Below are positions 46,228 to 54,990 of a stretch of DNA of 64,000 bases, piece by piece (position 1 is the stretch's first letter; the number at the start of each line of letters is the position of its first letter). The DNA is taken from assembly GCA_963772375.1 (NCBI GenBank), contig CAVYXG010000004.1:496001-560000 (forward strand), read 5' to 3'. Position numbers and translations under genes: made by a program. Under the pieces are notes generated by a model. The model ran no database searches and was not told the DNA's origin. It saw only the letters and a list, made by a program, of their open reading frames with translations. Source of the DNA: DATBHM01 sp963772375 (lineage in GTDB: Bacteria; Actinomycetota; UBA4738; JACQTL01).

Positions 46228-48445
46228 GCCGCTTCTCGCCGACCTCCTCGAACGCGACCGTGGCGGTCGTGTCGCCGCCGAGACCGCTCACGGCGAGCAC
46301 GACGCCCTCCCCCCATCGGTCGTGCACGACGGTGTCGCCGGGGACGACCTCCACCGGCTCGCGTCGCATCCCCGAGACCTGACCGCCCCGGCCGCCCACG
46401 CCGCCGCCCCGGCCGCGCCCGCCGCGGGGTTCGATCTGGCGGATCAGCTCGGGCGGGATCTCCGACAGGAACCGCGAGGGCGGGTTGTACGACAGCTGCC
46501 CGAACAGCGACCGACTCCACGCGTTCATCAGGTACAGGCGCTCCTTGGCCCGCGTGATGCCCACGTAGGCCAGGCGGCGTTCCTCCTCGAGCTGCGCCGC
46601 GTCGGTCATCGAGCGGTAATGCGGGAACACCCCGTCCTCCATGCCCACGATGAACACGACCGGGAACTCCAGCCCCTTGGCGATGTGCAGCGTCATCAGC
46701 GTGACCGTGGAGGCGTCCTCGTCGTACTGGTCGGCGTCGCTGACCAGCGCCACCTGCTCCAGGAAGTCGGCCAGCCCCTCGCCGCCCCGGGCCTCGAACT
46801 CGGCCGCGACCCCCGAGAGCTCCTGGATGTTCTCGATGCGGCCCTGGGCCTCGACGGTCCGTTCGGCCTCGAGCTCGGCCAGGTAGCCGGACTCCTGGGC
46901 CACCAGGTCGACCAGCCGCGAGGGCGTCATGCCGTCCTCGAGGTACCCGGCCAGCCGGTCGAGCACCTGGACGAAGTTCGTCACCGCGCCCCGGGCCCGC
47001 GTGGCCAGCACGCTGATCTCGTCGACCCGGCGGGCCGCCTCGATGAACGGGACCTCCTCCCACCTGGCGAACTCCTCGATCGCGGCCACGGTGGCGTCCC
47101 CGATCCCCCGCTTCGGCGTGTTGATCACCCGCCGGGCGCTCACGACGTCCTGGGGGTTCACCAGCAGCCGGAGGTACGCGAGGAGGTCCTTGATCTCCTT
47201 GCGCTCGTAGAACCGCACCCCGCCCACCACGCGGTAGGGGATGCCCGCCCTCATGAAGATGTCCTCCAGCACCCGGCTCTGGGCATTCGTCCGGTAGAAC
47301 ACGGCGACGTCGCGGTACCGGTAGCCCTCGGACTCGTGGAGGCGATCGATCTCCTGCGCGACGAACGCGGCCTCGTCGTGCTCGGAGTCCGCCCGGAACC
47401 GCACGACCAGCTCGCCGCCCGGACCCTCCGTCCACAGCTCCTTGGGCTTGCGGTGGACGTTGTGGCGGATGAGCGCGTTGGCGACCGCGAGGATGTTCTG
47501 CGTGGAGCGGTAGTTCTGCTCCATCAGGAAGATCTCGGCGTCGGGGTAGTCGCGCTCGAAGTCGAGGAGGTTCTGGATCGTCGCGCCGCGCCAGGAGTAC
47601 ACGCCCTGGTCGGCGTCGCCGACGACGCAGATGTTCCGGTACTTCGCCGCCAACAGGTTGACCAGGTGGTACTGCGCGCGGTTCGTGTCCTGGTACTCGT
47701 CGACCAGGATGTACCGGAACCGCTCCTGGTAGTGCTCGAGCACCTCGCGGTGGTCGCGGAAGAGGCGCGCGGTCTCGCTGATCAGGTCGTCGAAGTCGAG
47801 CGCGCCCGCCGCGCGGAGGCGTCGTTCGTACCGCGCGTAGACCTCGGCCACCTGGCGGTCGTAGAAGTTTCCCGCGCGCTCCATGACCTGCGAGGGCGAG
47901 AGCAGCTCGTCCTTGGCCCTGCCGATCGCGCTGGCCATGGCCCGGGGTGGCCACCGCTTGGGATCGAGCTCGAGGTCGCGCAGGACCATGCCCAGCACGC
48001 GCTCGGTGTCGCCCTCGTCGTAGATCGAGAACGTCGACGGCAGGCCCAGTTGGTTGTGCTCACGTCGGAGGATGCGGGCGCAGGACGAGTGGAACGTGAG
48101 GATCCACATCCCCTTCGCGACCCGTGTCCCCAGCAGGCCCTCGACGCGCTCGGCCATCTCCCGGGCGGCCTTGTTGGTGAAGGTGATCGCCAGGATCTCG
48201 TAGGGCGAGACGTCCCGTTCCCGGATCAGGAACGCCACCCGGTGCGTGAGGGCGCGGGTCTTGCCCGAACCCGCCCCGGCCACGATCAGCACCGGCCCCT
48301 CGGTGTGCAGCACGGCCTCCCGCTGGATGGGGTTCAGCGGCTGGAGCAGCGGCGACAGGGCCTCCGGGTGGGCATCGGCGTGGTCCCCGAGGTCCAGCGA
48401 GGGCGCGTCGGGATCGGTCGCCGGGCGGGGGGATGCGGGAGTCAC
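46187..48445 (-). CDS. pcrA: DNA helicase PcrA/UvrD
   Basis: A 752-residue superfamily 1A helicase acting in DNA repair and replication restart. Motifs in order: AGAGSGKTRALTHR, TFTNKAAREM, LVDEYQDTN, GDADQGVYSWRGA, QNYRSTQNI, TLHIAKGLEFPVVF and VGITRAKERL. The C-terminal 60 residues (VVHDRWGEGVVLAV, FAPLKKLSR) are the PcrA-type Tudor-like tail that contacts RNA polymerase. The GTG at 48445 has a TAGAAT -10 eight bases upstream. It follows the copper-protein operon after 65 bases. Confidence 0.94.
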   Translation of the reverse strand: MTPASPRPATDPDAPSLDLGDHADAHPEALSPLLQPLNPIQREAVLHTEGPVLIVAGAGSGKTRALTHRVAFLIRERDVSPYEILAITFTNKAAREMAERVEGLLGTRVAKGMWILTFHSSCARILRREHNQLGLPSTFSIYDEGDTERVLGMVLRDLELDPKRWPPRAMASAIGRAKDELLSPSQVMERAGNFYDRQVAEVYARYERRLRAAGALDFDDLISETARLFRDHREVLEHYQERFRYILVDEYQDTNRAQYHLVNLLAAKYRNICVVGDADQGVYSWRGATIQNLLDFERDYPDAEIFLMEQNYRSTQNILAVANALIRHNVHRKPKELWTEGPGGELVVRFRADSEHDEAAFVAQEIDRLHESEGYRYRDVAVFYRTNAQSRVLEDIFMRAGIPYRVVGGVRFYERKEIKDLLAYLRLLVNPQDVVSARRVINTPKRGIGDATVAAIEEFARWEEVPFIEAARRVDEISVLATRARGAVTNFVQVLDRLAGYLEDGMTPSRLVDLVAQESGYLAELEAERTVEAQGRIENIQELSGVAAEFEARGGEGLADFLEQVALVSDADQYDEDASTVTLMTLHIAKGLEFPVVFIVGMEDGVFPHYRSMTDAAQLEEERRLAYVGITRAKERLYLMNAWSRSLFGQLSYNPPSRFLSEIPPELIRQIEPRGGRGRGGGVGGRGGQVSGMRREPVEVVPGDTVVHDRWGEGVVLAVSGLGGDTTATVAFEEVGEKRLMLSFAPLKKLSR

Positions 48446-48453
48446 GTCACGAG

Positions 48454-48459
48454 ATTCTA
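48454..48459 (-). promoter_or_regulatory. -10 element (TAGAAT) of pcrA
   Basis: Minus-strand TAGAAT, one mismatch from consensus, ends eight bases before pcrA's GTG. No ribosome-binding site fits, which suggests a leaderless or very short-leader transcript separate from the upstream operon. Confidence 0.55.
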
Positions 48460-48510
48460 GGCGTCACCCCGGTCACCCTCCGGTGCCGGCCCTCCCGGTG
48501 CCGCCCCGAA

Positions 48511-50577
48511 TCAGGTCGTGGCCGCCCAGAAGTCCTCGTGCATGCCGGCCGCATAGTGGCCCGGGAGGTTGCAGACGATGGCGTAGTGGCCGGCCGTCAT
48601 GTCGATCGTCAGCAGCTTCGACGTCCCGGCCTTCATGTCGCCGGTCTCGCCGACGTTGGTCCCCGCCGTGTCCTCGTCGATCCGGTTCGATTCCCCCTCG
48701 AAGCTCCCGATGGGGAACCCCGCCGCCGGGTGATCGGTCTGCAGCACGACGAACTCGTGGGTGGCGGTGTCGGTGTTCGCCACGACGAAGCTCACCGTGC
48801 CGCCCGGCTCCGCGGTCGTCGACAGGTGGATGAACATGTCCGTCGGGTTCGTCTGGCCCAGGTCGGCGTCGACGACCGCGCCCGGCGGGGTGGCGAAGAA
48901 GTCCACGTGCATCCCCGCGGCGTAGTGGCCGGACAGGTTGCACACCAAGGCGAAGTGCCCCACCGGCAGGCTCACCGTGTACATCTTGGACACGCCCGGC
49001 GGCAGGGCCGCCCCGGTGTCCAGCACGGACGCGCCTGCGGCGTCCTCGTCGATCTTGTTGGGGTCCCCCTCGAACCCGGTGATGGGGAAGGCGTTGGCGG
49101 CGGTGGCGGTCCGGAACCCCACCAGCTCGTGCTTCATGGTCGTGGACTCGTTCGACACGATGAAGCTGACCTTCCCGGCCGGGGCGGACGGCGAGGACAG
49201 GTGGATGTACATCTGGGTGGGCGAGGTGTCCCCCAGCGCCGCGACCACCGGGGTGGATCCCGGCGGGGTGGCGAAGAAGTCCACGTGCATCCCCGCGGCG
49301 TAGTGGCCGGACAGGTTGCACACCAAGGCGAAGTGCCCCACCGGCAGGCTCACCGTGTACATCTTGGACACGCCCGGCGGCAGGGCCGCCCCGGTGTCCA
49401 GCACGGACGCGCCTGCGGCGTCCTCGTCGATCTTGTTGGGGTCCCCCTCGAACCCGGTGATGGGGAAGGCGTTGGCGGCGGTGGCGGTCCGGAACCCCAC
49501 CAGCTCGTGCTTCATGGTCGTGGACTCGTTCGACACGATGAAGCTGACCTTCCCGGCCGGGGCGGACGGCGAGGACAGGTGGATGTACATCTGGGTGGGC
49601 GAGGTGTCCCCCAGCGCCGCGACCACCGGGGTGGATCCCGGCGGGGTGGCGAAGAAGTCCACGTGCATCCCCGCGGCGTAGTGGCCGGACAGGTTGCACA
49701 CCAAGGCGAAGTGCCCCACCGGCAGGCTCACCGTGTACATCTTGGACACGCCCGGCGGCAGGGCCGCCCCGGTGTCCAGCACGGACGCGCCTGCGGCGTC
49801 CTCGTCGATCTTGTTGGGGTCCCCCTCGAACCCGGTGATGGGGAAGGCGTTGGCGGCGGTGGCGGTCCGGAACCCCACCAGCTCGTGCTTCATGGTCGTG
49901 GACTCGTTCGACACGATGAAGCTGACCTTCCCGGCCGGGGCGGACGGCGAGGACAGGTGGATGTACATCTGGGTGGGCGAGGTGTCCCCCAGCGCCGCGA
50001 CCACCGGGGTGGATCCCGGCGGGGTGGCGAAGAAGTCCACGTGCATCCCCGCGGCGTAGTGGCCGGACAGGTTGCAGACGATCGCATAGTGACCCGGTGT
50101 GAGGGTCACGGTGAGCGGCTTCCACGTGCCGCCCTGCATGTCGCCGGTCTCCCCCACGTTCGTACCGGCCGTGTCCTCGTTGATCCGGTTCTGCTCGCCC
50201 TCGAAGCTCCCGATGGAGAAGCCCGCCGCCGGATGGTCGGTCTTCAGGACCACGAACTCGTGCGTCTGCGTGTCGTCGTTCTTCACCACGAACGTCACCT
50301 TGCCTGCAGGGGCGGTCACCGAGGACAGGTGGATGAACATGTCGGTCGGGCTGTTCTGGCCGAGGTCGGCCGTGACGATCCCGGGGTTGGGGGAGACGAC
50401 GGCGGTGGTCTGCGGGCCGGCACCGCTCGCCGCCCCGGTGGGCAGCGCCACCATGGTGCTCCAGCCGCCGCCCGGCCCTCCCGACGTGCTGCCGCCGCAC
50501 GCGGCCAGCAGGAACGCGACGGCGAACGACACCACCGCACCTCCCACACCCCGACGAATCGGTCGCACCGGCCTCAT
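48511..50577 (-). CDS. Five-domain rusticyanin/sulfocyanin-like cupredoxin lipoprotein
   Basis: A 688-residue lipoprotein (lipobox LLAAC near residue 26) with five cupredoxin domains at about 65-185, 190-312, 316-438, 442-564 and 568-688. Each keeps the type I copper ligands: an upstream histidine (THEF or KHEL) and the CNLSGHYAAGM loop, whose Cys-x4-His-x4-Met spacing is that of rusticyanin and sulfocyanin, not plastocyanin. Domains 2-4 are identical copies of 126 residues; 1 and 5 resemble each other more. It is the last gene of the bc-complex operon, one base after the cytochrome c stop. It probably stores or relays electrons outside the membrane. Confidence 0.9.
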   Translation of the reverse strand: MRPVRPIRRGVGGAVVSFAVAFLLAACGGSTSGGPGGGWSTMVALPTGAASGAGPQTTAVVSPNPGIVTADLGQNSPTDMFIHLSSVTAPAGKVTFVVKNDDTQTHEFVVLKTDHPAAGFSIGSFEGEQNRINEDTAGTNVGETGDMQGGTWKPLTVTLTPGHYAIVCNLSGHYAAGMHVDFFATPPGSTPVVAALGDTSPTQMYIHLSSPSAPAGKVSFIVSNESTTMKHELVGFRTATAANAFPITGFEGDPNKIDEDAAGASVLDTGAALPPGVSKMYTVSLPVGHFALVCNLSGHYAAGMHVDFFATPPGSTPVVAALGDTSPTQMYIHLSSPSAPAGKVSFIVSNESTTMKHELVGFRTATAANAFPITGFEGDPNKIDEDAAGASVLDTGAALPPGVSKMYTVSLPVGHFALVCNLSGHYAAGMHVDFFATPPGSTPVVAALGDTSPTQMYIHLSSPSAPAGKVSFIVSNESTTMKHELVGFRTATAANAFPITGFEGDPNKIDEDAAGASVLDTGAALPPGVSKMYTVSLPVGHFALVCNLSGHYAAGMHVDFFATPPGAVVDADLGQTNPTDMFIHLSTTAEPGGTVSFVVANTDTATHEFVVLQTDHPAAGFPIGSFEGESNRIDEDTAGTNVGETGDMKAGTSKLLTIDMTAGHYAIVCNLPGHYAAGMHEDFWAATT
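48881..50076. repeat. 378-bp perfect tandem repeat, 3.16 copies
   Basis: By eye, bases 48881-50076 are exactly periodic at 378 bp with no mismatch across three full units. Each unit is one complete 126-residue copper domain, in frame. The periodicity begins at a Cys codon of domain 1 and ends at a gly-rich turn near the start of domain 5. Perfect identity in an otherwise diverged protein means very recent amplification, gene conversion or an assembly effect. Confidence 0.92.
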
Positions 50578-50578
50578 G

Positions 50579-51055
50579 TCATCCCCCCTTGACGAACCGC
50601 GTCCGCCAGTCGGGTACGCTCGGGGCCTTCTTCTGCAGCGATCGGAGATAGGCGACGACCGAGGCGGTCTCCTGCGCCGTGAGCGGACCGCCGAACTCGT
50701 TCGACCAGGCGGGCATCGCGGTGCCGGAGATCCCGGACGTGATGATCCGCAGGATCTGCTCGTCCGACACCGAGCTCAGGAACTGCTGCGAGTTGAGGGC
50801 CGGGGCCGAGATGCCCTGGCCGTGGTCGCCGTGGCAGGAGCCGCAGTTGAGGGTCCACAGGTGCTGGCCGGAGGACACCAGCGCCGTCTGCTGCGAGCTC
50901 AGTGCGTCGTTCCGCCGGCTCGAGTCGACGGCCCGGTACAGCGGGAACGCCGCGACCATCACCACCAGGATCACGGCCCCCGCCGTCATCCATCGCCGGA
51001 GGCTCCGCTGGAGCTCCGGGTCGTCCCCCGCCGGGGTGAGCTCCGGGCTGCTCAC
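50579..51055 (-). CDS. Membrane-anchored monohaem cytochrome c
   Basis: A 158-residue protein: a short cytoplasmic start, an uncleaved helix (AGAVILVVMVAAFPLY), and a class I cytochrome c domain with CGSCHG for haem attachment and the distal methionine in SGTAMPAWSNEF. It overlaps the Rieske stop (GTGA) and precedes the copper protein. It would accept electrons from the Rieske centre and pass them to the cupredoxin lipoprotein, judging by gene order. A single haem distinguishes it from the dihaem QcrC of Mycobacteria and Streptomyces. Confidence 0.9.
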   Translation of the reverse strand: MSSPELTPAGDDPELQRSLRRWMTAGAVILVVMVAAFPLYRAVDSSRRNDALSSQQTALVSSGQHLWTLNCGSCHGDHGQGISAPALNSQQFLSSVSDEQILRIITSGISGTAMPAWSNEFGGPLTAQETASVVAYLRSLQKKAPSVPDWRTRFVKGG

Positions 51056-51744
51056 GACGAGCCGCCTGCCGCCGGCGTCGCACCGCCGCTGGTGGCGCCC
51101 TCGCCGGCGCTCACGCAGGACGGCCCCTTGGGGGTGTTCGACACGGTCGCGACCCCCCGAGGCGGTCCCTGGACGGGGTTCGTCGTGTCCACGAACACCT
51201 GACCTCCGTCGATCTTGATCGGGAACCGATCCATGCCGTGCGGCGCGGGACCGGCGATGTACTCGCCGCGGATGTTGTACCGGCTCCCGTGGCAGGGGCA
51301 CTCGAACTGCCCGGAGCTGTCGCAGAACGGCACCTTGCACCCGAGGTGCGGGCATTTCTGGAACAGGGCGACCAGGTTGCCCTCCGAGGAGGTGACGTAG
51401 AACCGGCCGTCGAGGAAGTACGTCACGGTCCCGTCGGGGTAGTCGGATGCGTTCCCGGCGTTGAGGATGCCGCCCGAGGCGGCCGACGTTCCCGGCTTGA
51501 GGATGTCGTAGGAGGTCCAGGCCGCCTCGACCACCAGCGCGGCGCCCAGGACCTTCCACGTGGTGTTGAGGAACTCCCGCCGCCCGATCGCGGGCCGCGG
51601 ATCGGCGGCATGCTCGGCGTCCTGCTCCGGCGGCGGCTCCAGGTCCGCGGCGGGCGTCGCCGGGACCGGCTCCGGTGTCGCCAGGGCCGGCTCGGGCGTC
51701 GATTCCGGCGCCCCGTCGTCGTTCGGAACTTCGTTCTCGGTCAC
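51052..51744 (-). CDS. Rieske iron-sulfur protein
   Basis: A 230-residue protein. A P/E-rich N-terminus of about 70 residues precedes a twin-arginine anchor (RREFLNTTWKVLGAALVVEA). The 2Fe-2S ligands are in CPHLGC and CPCHGS, with an extra disulfide pair of cysteines between and after (CDSSGQFEC). The C-terminus is G/S/A-rich with one further cysteine. The GTG at 51744 follows the cytochrome b stop by five bases. It transfers electrons from quinol to the cytochrome c in the complex. Confidence 0.92.
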   Translation of the reverse strand: MTENEVPNDDGAPESTPEPALATPEPVPATPAADLEPPPEQDAEHAADPRPAIGRREFLNTTWKVLGAALVVEAAWTSYDILKPGTSAASGGILNAGNASDYPDGTVTYFLDGRFYVTSSEGNLVALFQKCPHLGCKVPFCDSSGQFECPCHGSRYNIRGEYIAGPAPHGMDRFPIKIDGGQVFVDTTNPVQGPPRGVATVSNTPKGPSCVSAGEGATSGGATPAAGGSS

Positions 51745-51749
51745 GTCGA

Positions 51750-53165
51750 TCAGAGCTCCACGAACATGTGCTGCCATGGCCAGACCCATGTCCACCCCGG
51801 GCCCCGGAACAGGGTGCCCACCAGGGTGAGGAGCAGGGCGGCAACGGCGAGCACGGTGAACACGACGACAACCAGCTTCCTGTCCCGGATCCGCCATCCC
51901 CGGCTCCGGTCGATGTACGGCAGGATGGTCATGAACGCGAGCGCCGCCCCGGGCGCGAGGACCCCGGCGATCATCGGCTGGTAATGCGCGAGCAGCTCCT
52001 GGAGTCCGGCGAAGTACCAGGGCGCCTTGGCGACCTCCGGGGTCAGGTCCGGATTCGCGATGTCCTTCAGCGGCGCATTGAACAGGATCGCCAAGATGAA
52101 GACCGCCACGACGGTCGCGGCGCCGACGACCACGTGTCGGACCAGCATGTGCGGCCACGAGAAGACCGAGTCGTCGGGCTCCTGGGCCGCTCGCAGCTCG
52201 ACCTCCCGGGGCACGGTCCCCAGCTCCCGGTAGCGGGCCTCCCTCCCGGCGGACGCCGGCGGTTCGGGCTCGGGAGCGGCCGGCGCGTCGGCACTGGGGA
52301 CGGCCACGGTCCGTGCGGGCACCGGAACGGCCGCGGGTTCCGCCGTGGCCGTCACCGCAACCGTCGGCTTCGGCGTCGAGACCCGATCCATCACCGCGAA
52401 CCCGTCCTTGCGGACCCGCCAGATGTGGATCGCGAGGAGCAGCACCAGCAGTGCGGGCAGCACGTAGATGTGCAGCACATAGAAGCGCAGGAGCGCCTGT
52501 GCGCCGACCTCGTTCGAGCCGAGCAGGATGTGCCGTGCGCCGTCACCCAGGATCGGCACGTACCCGGCGATCGTCGTCCCGACGGTGATCGCCCAGAACG
52601 CGAGTTGATCCCACGGGAGCAGGTATCCAGTGAACGACAGTGCGAGCGTGATGAGGAGCAGCCCGATCCCGATCACCCAGTTGAACTGCCTCGGGCGCCG
52701 GTACGCGCCCGAGTAGAACACCCGGAGCATGTGCAGCAGGACCACCAGCACCATGAGGTGCGCCGACCACCGATGGATGTTCCTGACGAACTGCCCGAAC
52801 GCGACCGTGGTGGCCAGGTTGTGCATGTCGAAGTACGCGTCGGGGACCGTGGGCGTGTAGAAGAACATCAGGTAGGTGCCGGAGATGAACAGGATCACGA
52901 AGAGCACCGCCGCGATGAACCCCAGCCGGAACGTGGACCGGAACGACAGCACCTTGCGCGGGGTCTTCACCGGATAGACGTGCAGGAAGAAGTTGTTGAA
53001 CGACGTCATGGCCCGCCCGCGGGGGGTATCGGGCTTGGGGTGCCTGACGATCGAGCGGAACACCTCGTTGTCGCGGTACACGGATCCCGGGTGGAACACG
53101 GACCGCACGACCTGGTGGTCGCGGATCCGCCGTCCTCCGTTCTTCCGGTCGCCGTTCTCCGCCAT
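51750..53165 (-). CDS. Fused cytochrome b6/subunit IV-type cytochrome b
   Basis: A 471-residue subunit. Residues about 55-265 are b6-like with haem-ligand pairs: the first helix pair has 13 residues between histidines (NIHRWSAH to LLH), the second 14 (VLHIYVL to AIH), the b6f pattern. A P/A-rich linker of some 70 residues joins a subunit IV-like part (about 345-471). The Qo-site motif reads APWYF in place of PEWY, as in several menaquinone-using complexes. Fusion of the two halves is unlike plant b6f. It is seven bases downstream of the FAD/ferredoxin gene. Confidence 0.9.
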   Translation of the reverse strand: MAENGDRKNGGRRIRDHQVVRSVFHPGSVYRDNEVFRSIVRHPKPDTPRGRAMTSFNNFFLHVYPVKTPRKVLSFRSTFRLGFIAAVLFVILFISGTYLMFFYTPTVPDAYFDMHNLATTVAFGQFVRNIHRWSAHLMVLVVLLHMLRVFYSGAYRRPRQFNWVIGIGLLLITLALSFTGYLLPWDQLAFWAITVGTTIAGYVPILGDGARHILLGSNEVGAQALLRFYVLHIYVLPALLVLLLAIHIWRVRKDGFAVMDRVSTPKPTVAVTATAEPAAVPVPARTVAVPSADAPAAPEPEPPASAGREARYRELGTVPREVELRAAQEPDDSVFSWPHMLVRHVVVGAATVVAVFILAILFNAPLKDIANPDLTPEVAKAPWYFAGLQELLAHYQPMIAGVLAPGAALAFMTILPYIDRSRGWRIRDRKLVVVVFTVLAVAALLLTLVGTLFRGPGWTWVWPWQHMFVEL

Positions 53166-53172
53166 CCCGCCC

Positions 53173-54990
53173 TCAGATCACCTCGAGGACCTGCGGGCTC
53201 GTCGACGATTCCGTCCAGCCCGCGAACGACAGCGCGTGCGTCGGGCATCGCTCGATGCACAACCCGCACCGGATGCAGAAGTCCTCCTGGATGACGAGCG
53301 TGCTCGCGGGCTTCTCCTCGGCGGCCGGCGGCTCGGCGCCTGCGCGCACCGCCTCCGCCGGGACGATGCGGATGCAGTGCTCGGGGCACACGTCCACGCA
53401 CCCCCCGCACAGGATGCAGAGGCTGGTCTCGAGCTCGATGTTGAGGAAGCACTGCAGGCACCGGGCCGCCTCGCGGCGGGCCTGTTCCTCCGTGTACCCC
53501 AGTTCCACCTCCGGAACGCCGACGCGCCGCTCGGAGACCTCCGACGGGATCGGCACCCGTGGCACCGCGTCGTAGTTCTGCACCGGGCGATGCACGGTCG
53601 ACACCGGCAGCAGCCGGCGGACCATGGACGGCCGCGGCACGTCCACGGGGGAGGCGTCATCGCCCCCGATCCGCCGATGGATGGAACCCGCGGCGCGCCT
53701 GCCGTCGCCGATGGCGTCGATCAGATTCCGCGGTCCGAACGCCGCGTCCCCGCCCGCCCAGACGTCGGGGTTGGACGTCGCGAGCGTGGCGCGTTCCACG
53801 GCGATGGTCCCCCGGGGCGAGAGATCGAGGCCGTCCTCCGGATCCACCCACGACAGGTCCGGGGCCTGACCGATGGCGAGGATCACCGAATCGCAGGCGA
53901 TCGAGGACTCCGTCCCCTCGACGAAGGTGGGGTTGAATCGCCCGTCCGCGTCGAACACCGAGGAGACCCGGATGGTCTCGAGTCCCTCCACGTGCCGGTC
54001 CCCCAGGATCCGTTGAGGACCGAGCCGGTGGAGGATCCTGATGCCCTCGTTCTCGGCCTCCTCGATCTCGTACTCGTGGGCGGGCATCTCCTGCCGCGAC
54101 TCGAGCGCCACCACACCGACGTCCCGAGCCCCCATCCGGACCGCCATGCGGGCCACGTCGAACACCGCGGTTTCGGTGCCGGCGGGCTCGCGCAGCGCTG
54201 TCCGGGCGACGTCGAGCGCCACGTTGCCTCCACCGACCACGATCACCCGGTCCCCGAGGTCGACCCGATAGCCGCTGTTGGCGTTGATGAGGAAGTCGAC
54301 GGCCTTGAGGACCCCGTCGAGCTCGACGCCGGGGACCTGGAGGTCACGGCTGCGCGTGGCGCCGGTGGCGACGAACACCGCCGCGAACCCCTCGTCGCGG
54401 AGCGATCGGAGCGAGAAGTCGGACCCAAGCCGCTGGTTCAGTCGGAGCTCCACGCCCAGCCCGAGGATGGCCCGGATCTCGGCCTGCAGGATCTCCCGGC
54501 GAAGACGGTAGGTCGGGATGCCGAGGACCATCATGCCCCCCGGGCGGTCCGCGGCATCGAACACCACCGGCGAGTAGCCGTACGCGGCGAGGTCGTGGGC
54601 GCAGGCCAGGCCGGCCGGACCGGCTCCCACGACCGCCACACGCTCGGGTCGCCTGGGCTGCTGGTCGACGGCCTCCCGCCACAGGCGTTCGGCGTGGCCG
54701 CTCTCCACCCCCGCGCGTTCCGACACGAACCGCTTCAGTGCCCGGATCGCGATTGGGCTGTCGATGTCGCCGCGGCGGCAGGCCGACTCGCAGGGCGCGG
54801 CGCACACCCGCCCACAGATGGACGGGAAGGGGTTCGGCGCCCTCGCGATCTGGTAGGCGAGGTCGTCGAGGCCCTGGGCGATGGCCGCCACGTACCGGCC
54901 CGCGTTCGTCAGCACGGGGCACGCTTGCGTGCACGGGACGTTCGCGTCGTACCACTCACCGCCGACGGCCCGGGCATCGAATGTCGTCAC
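53173..54990 (-). CDS. GltD-like FAD/NAD(P)H oxidoreductase with C-terminal ferredoxin domains
   Basis: A 605-residue soluble iron-sulfur flavoprotein. The N-terminus has the cysteine pattern of glutamate synthase small subunits (CTQACP, then CGRVCAAPCESAC). FAD binding is at VVGAGPAGLACAHDL near 118 and NAD(P)H at VVGGGNVALDVARTAL near 255. The C-terminal 120 residues add CLQC, then two 4Fe-4S motifs, CILCGGCVDVCP and CIRCGLCIERCP. No gltB is nearby. Its position, GTGA-coupled to a membrane protein and seven bases before cytochrome b, suggests it feeds electrons to a bc-type complex rather than making glutamate. Confidence 0.88.
   Translation of the reverse strand: MTTFDARAVGGEWYDANVPCTQACPVLTNAGRYVAAIAQGLDDLAYQIARAPNPFPSICGRVCAAPCESACRRGDIDSPIAIRALKRFVSERAGVESGHAERLWREAVDQQPRRPERVAVVGAGPAGLACAHDLAAYGYSPVVFDAADRPGGMMVLGIPTYRLRREILQAEIRAILGLGVELRLNQRLGSDFSLRSLRDEGFAAVFVATGATRSRDLQVPGVELDGVLKAVDFLINANSGYRVDLGDRVIVVGGGNVALDVARTALREPAGTETAVFDVARMAVRMGARDVGVVALESRQEMPAHEYEIEEAENEGIRILHRLGPQRILGDRHVEGLETIRVSSVFDADGRFNPTFVEGTESSIACDSVILAIGQAPDLSWVDPEDGLDLSPRGTIAVERATLATSNPDVWAGGDAAFGPRNLIDAIGDGRRAAGSIHRRIGGDDASPVDVPRPSMVRRLLPVSTVHRPVQNYDAVPRVPIPSEVSERRVGVPEVELGYTEEQARREAARCLQCFLNIELETSLCILCGGCVDVCPEHCIRIVPAEAVRAGAEPPAAEEKPASTLVIQEDFCIRCGLCIERCPTHALSFAGWTESSTSPQVLEVI

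Noticed and set aside
48938..50059. Three identical 121-codon open frames on the plus strand over the cupredoxin repeats
   Set aside because: They are the antisense of the 378-bp repeats and would only exist because the repeats are identical. The minus-strand copper ligands show the true reading.
53173..54990. Calling the FAD/Fe-S protein glutamate synthase small subunit
   Set aside because: It has the GltD core but adds two ferredoxin clusters, is much longer than GltD and lies in a respiratory operon without gltB.
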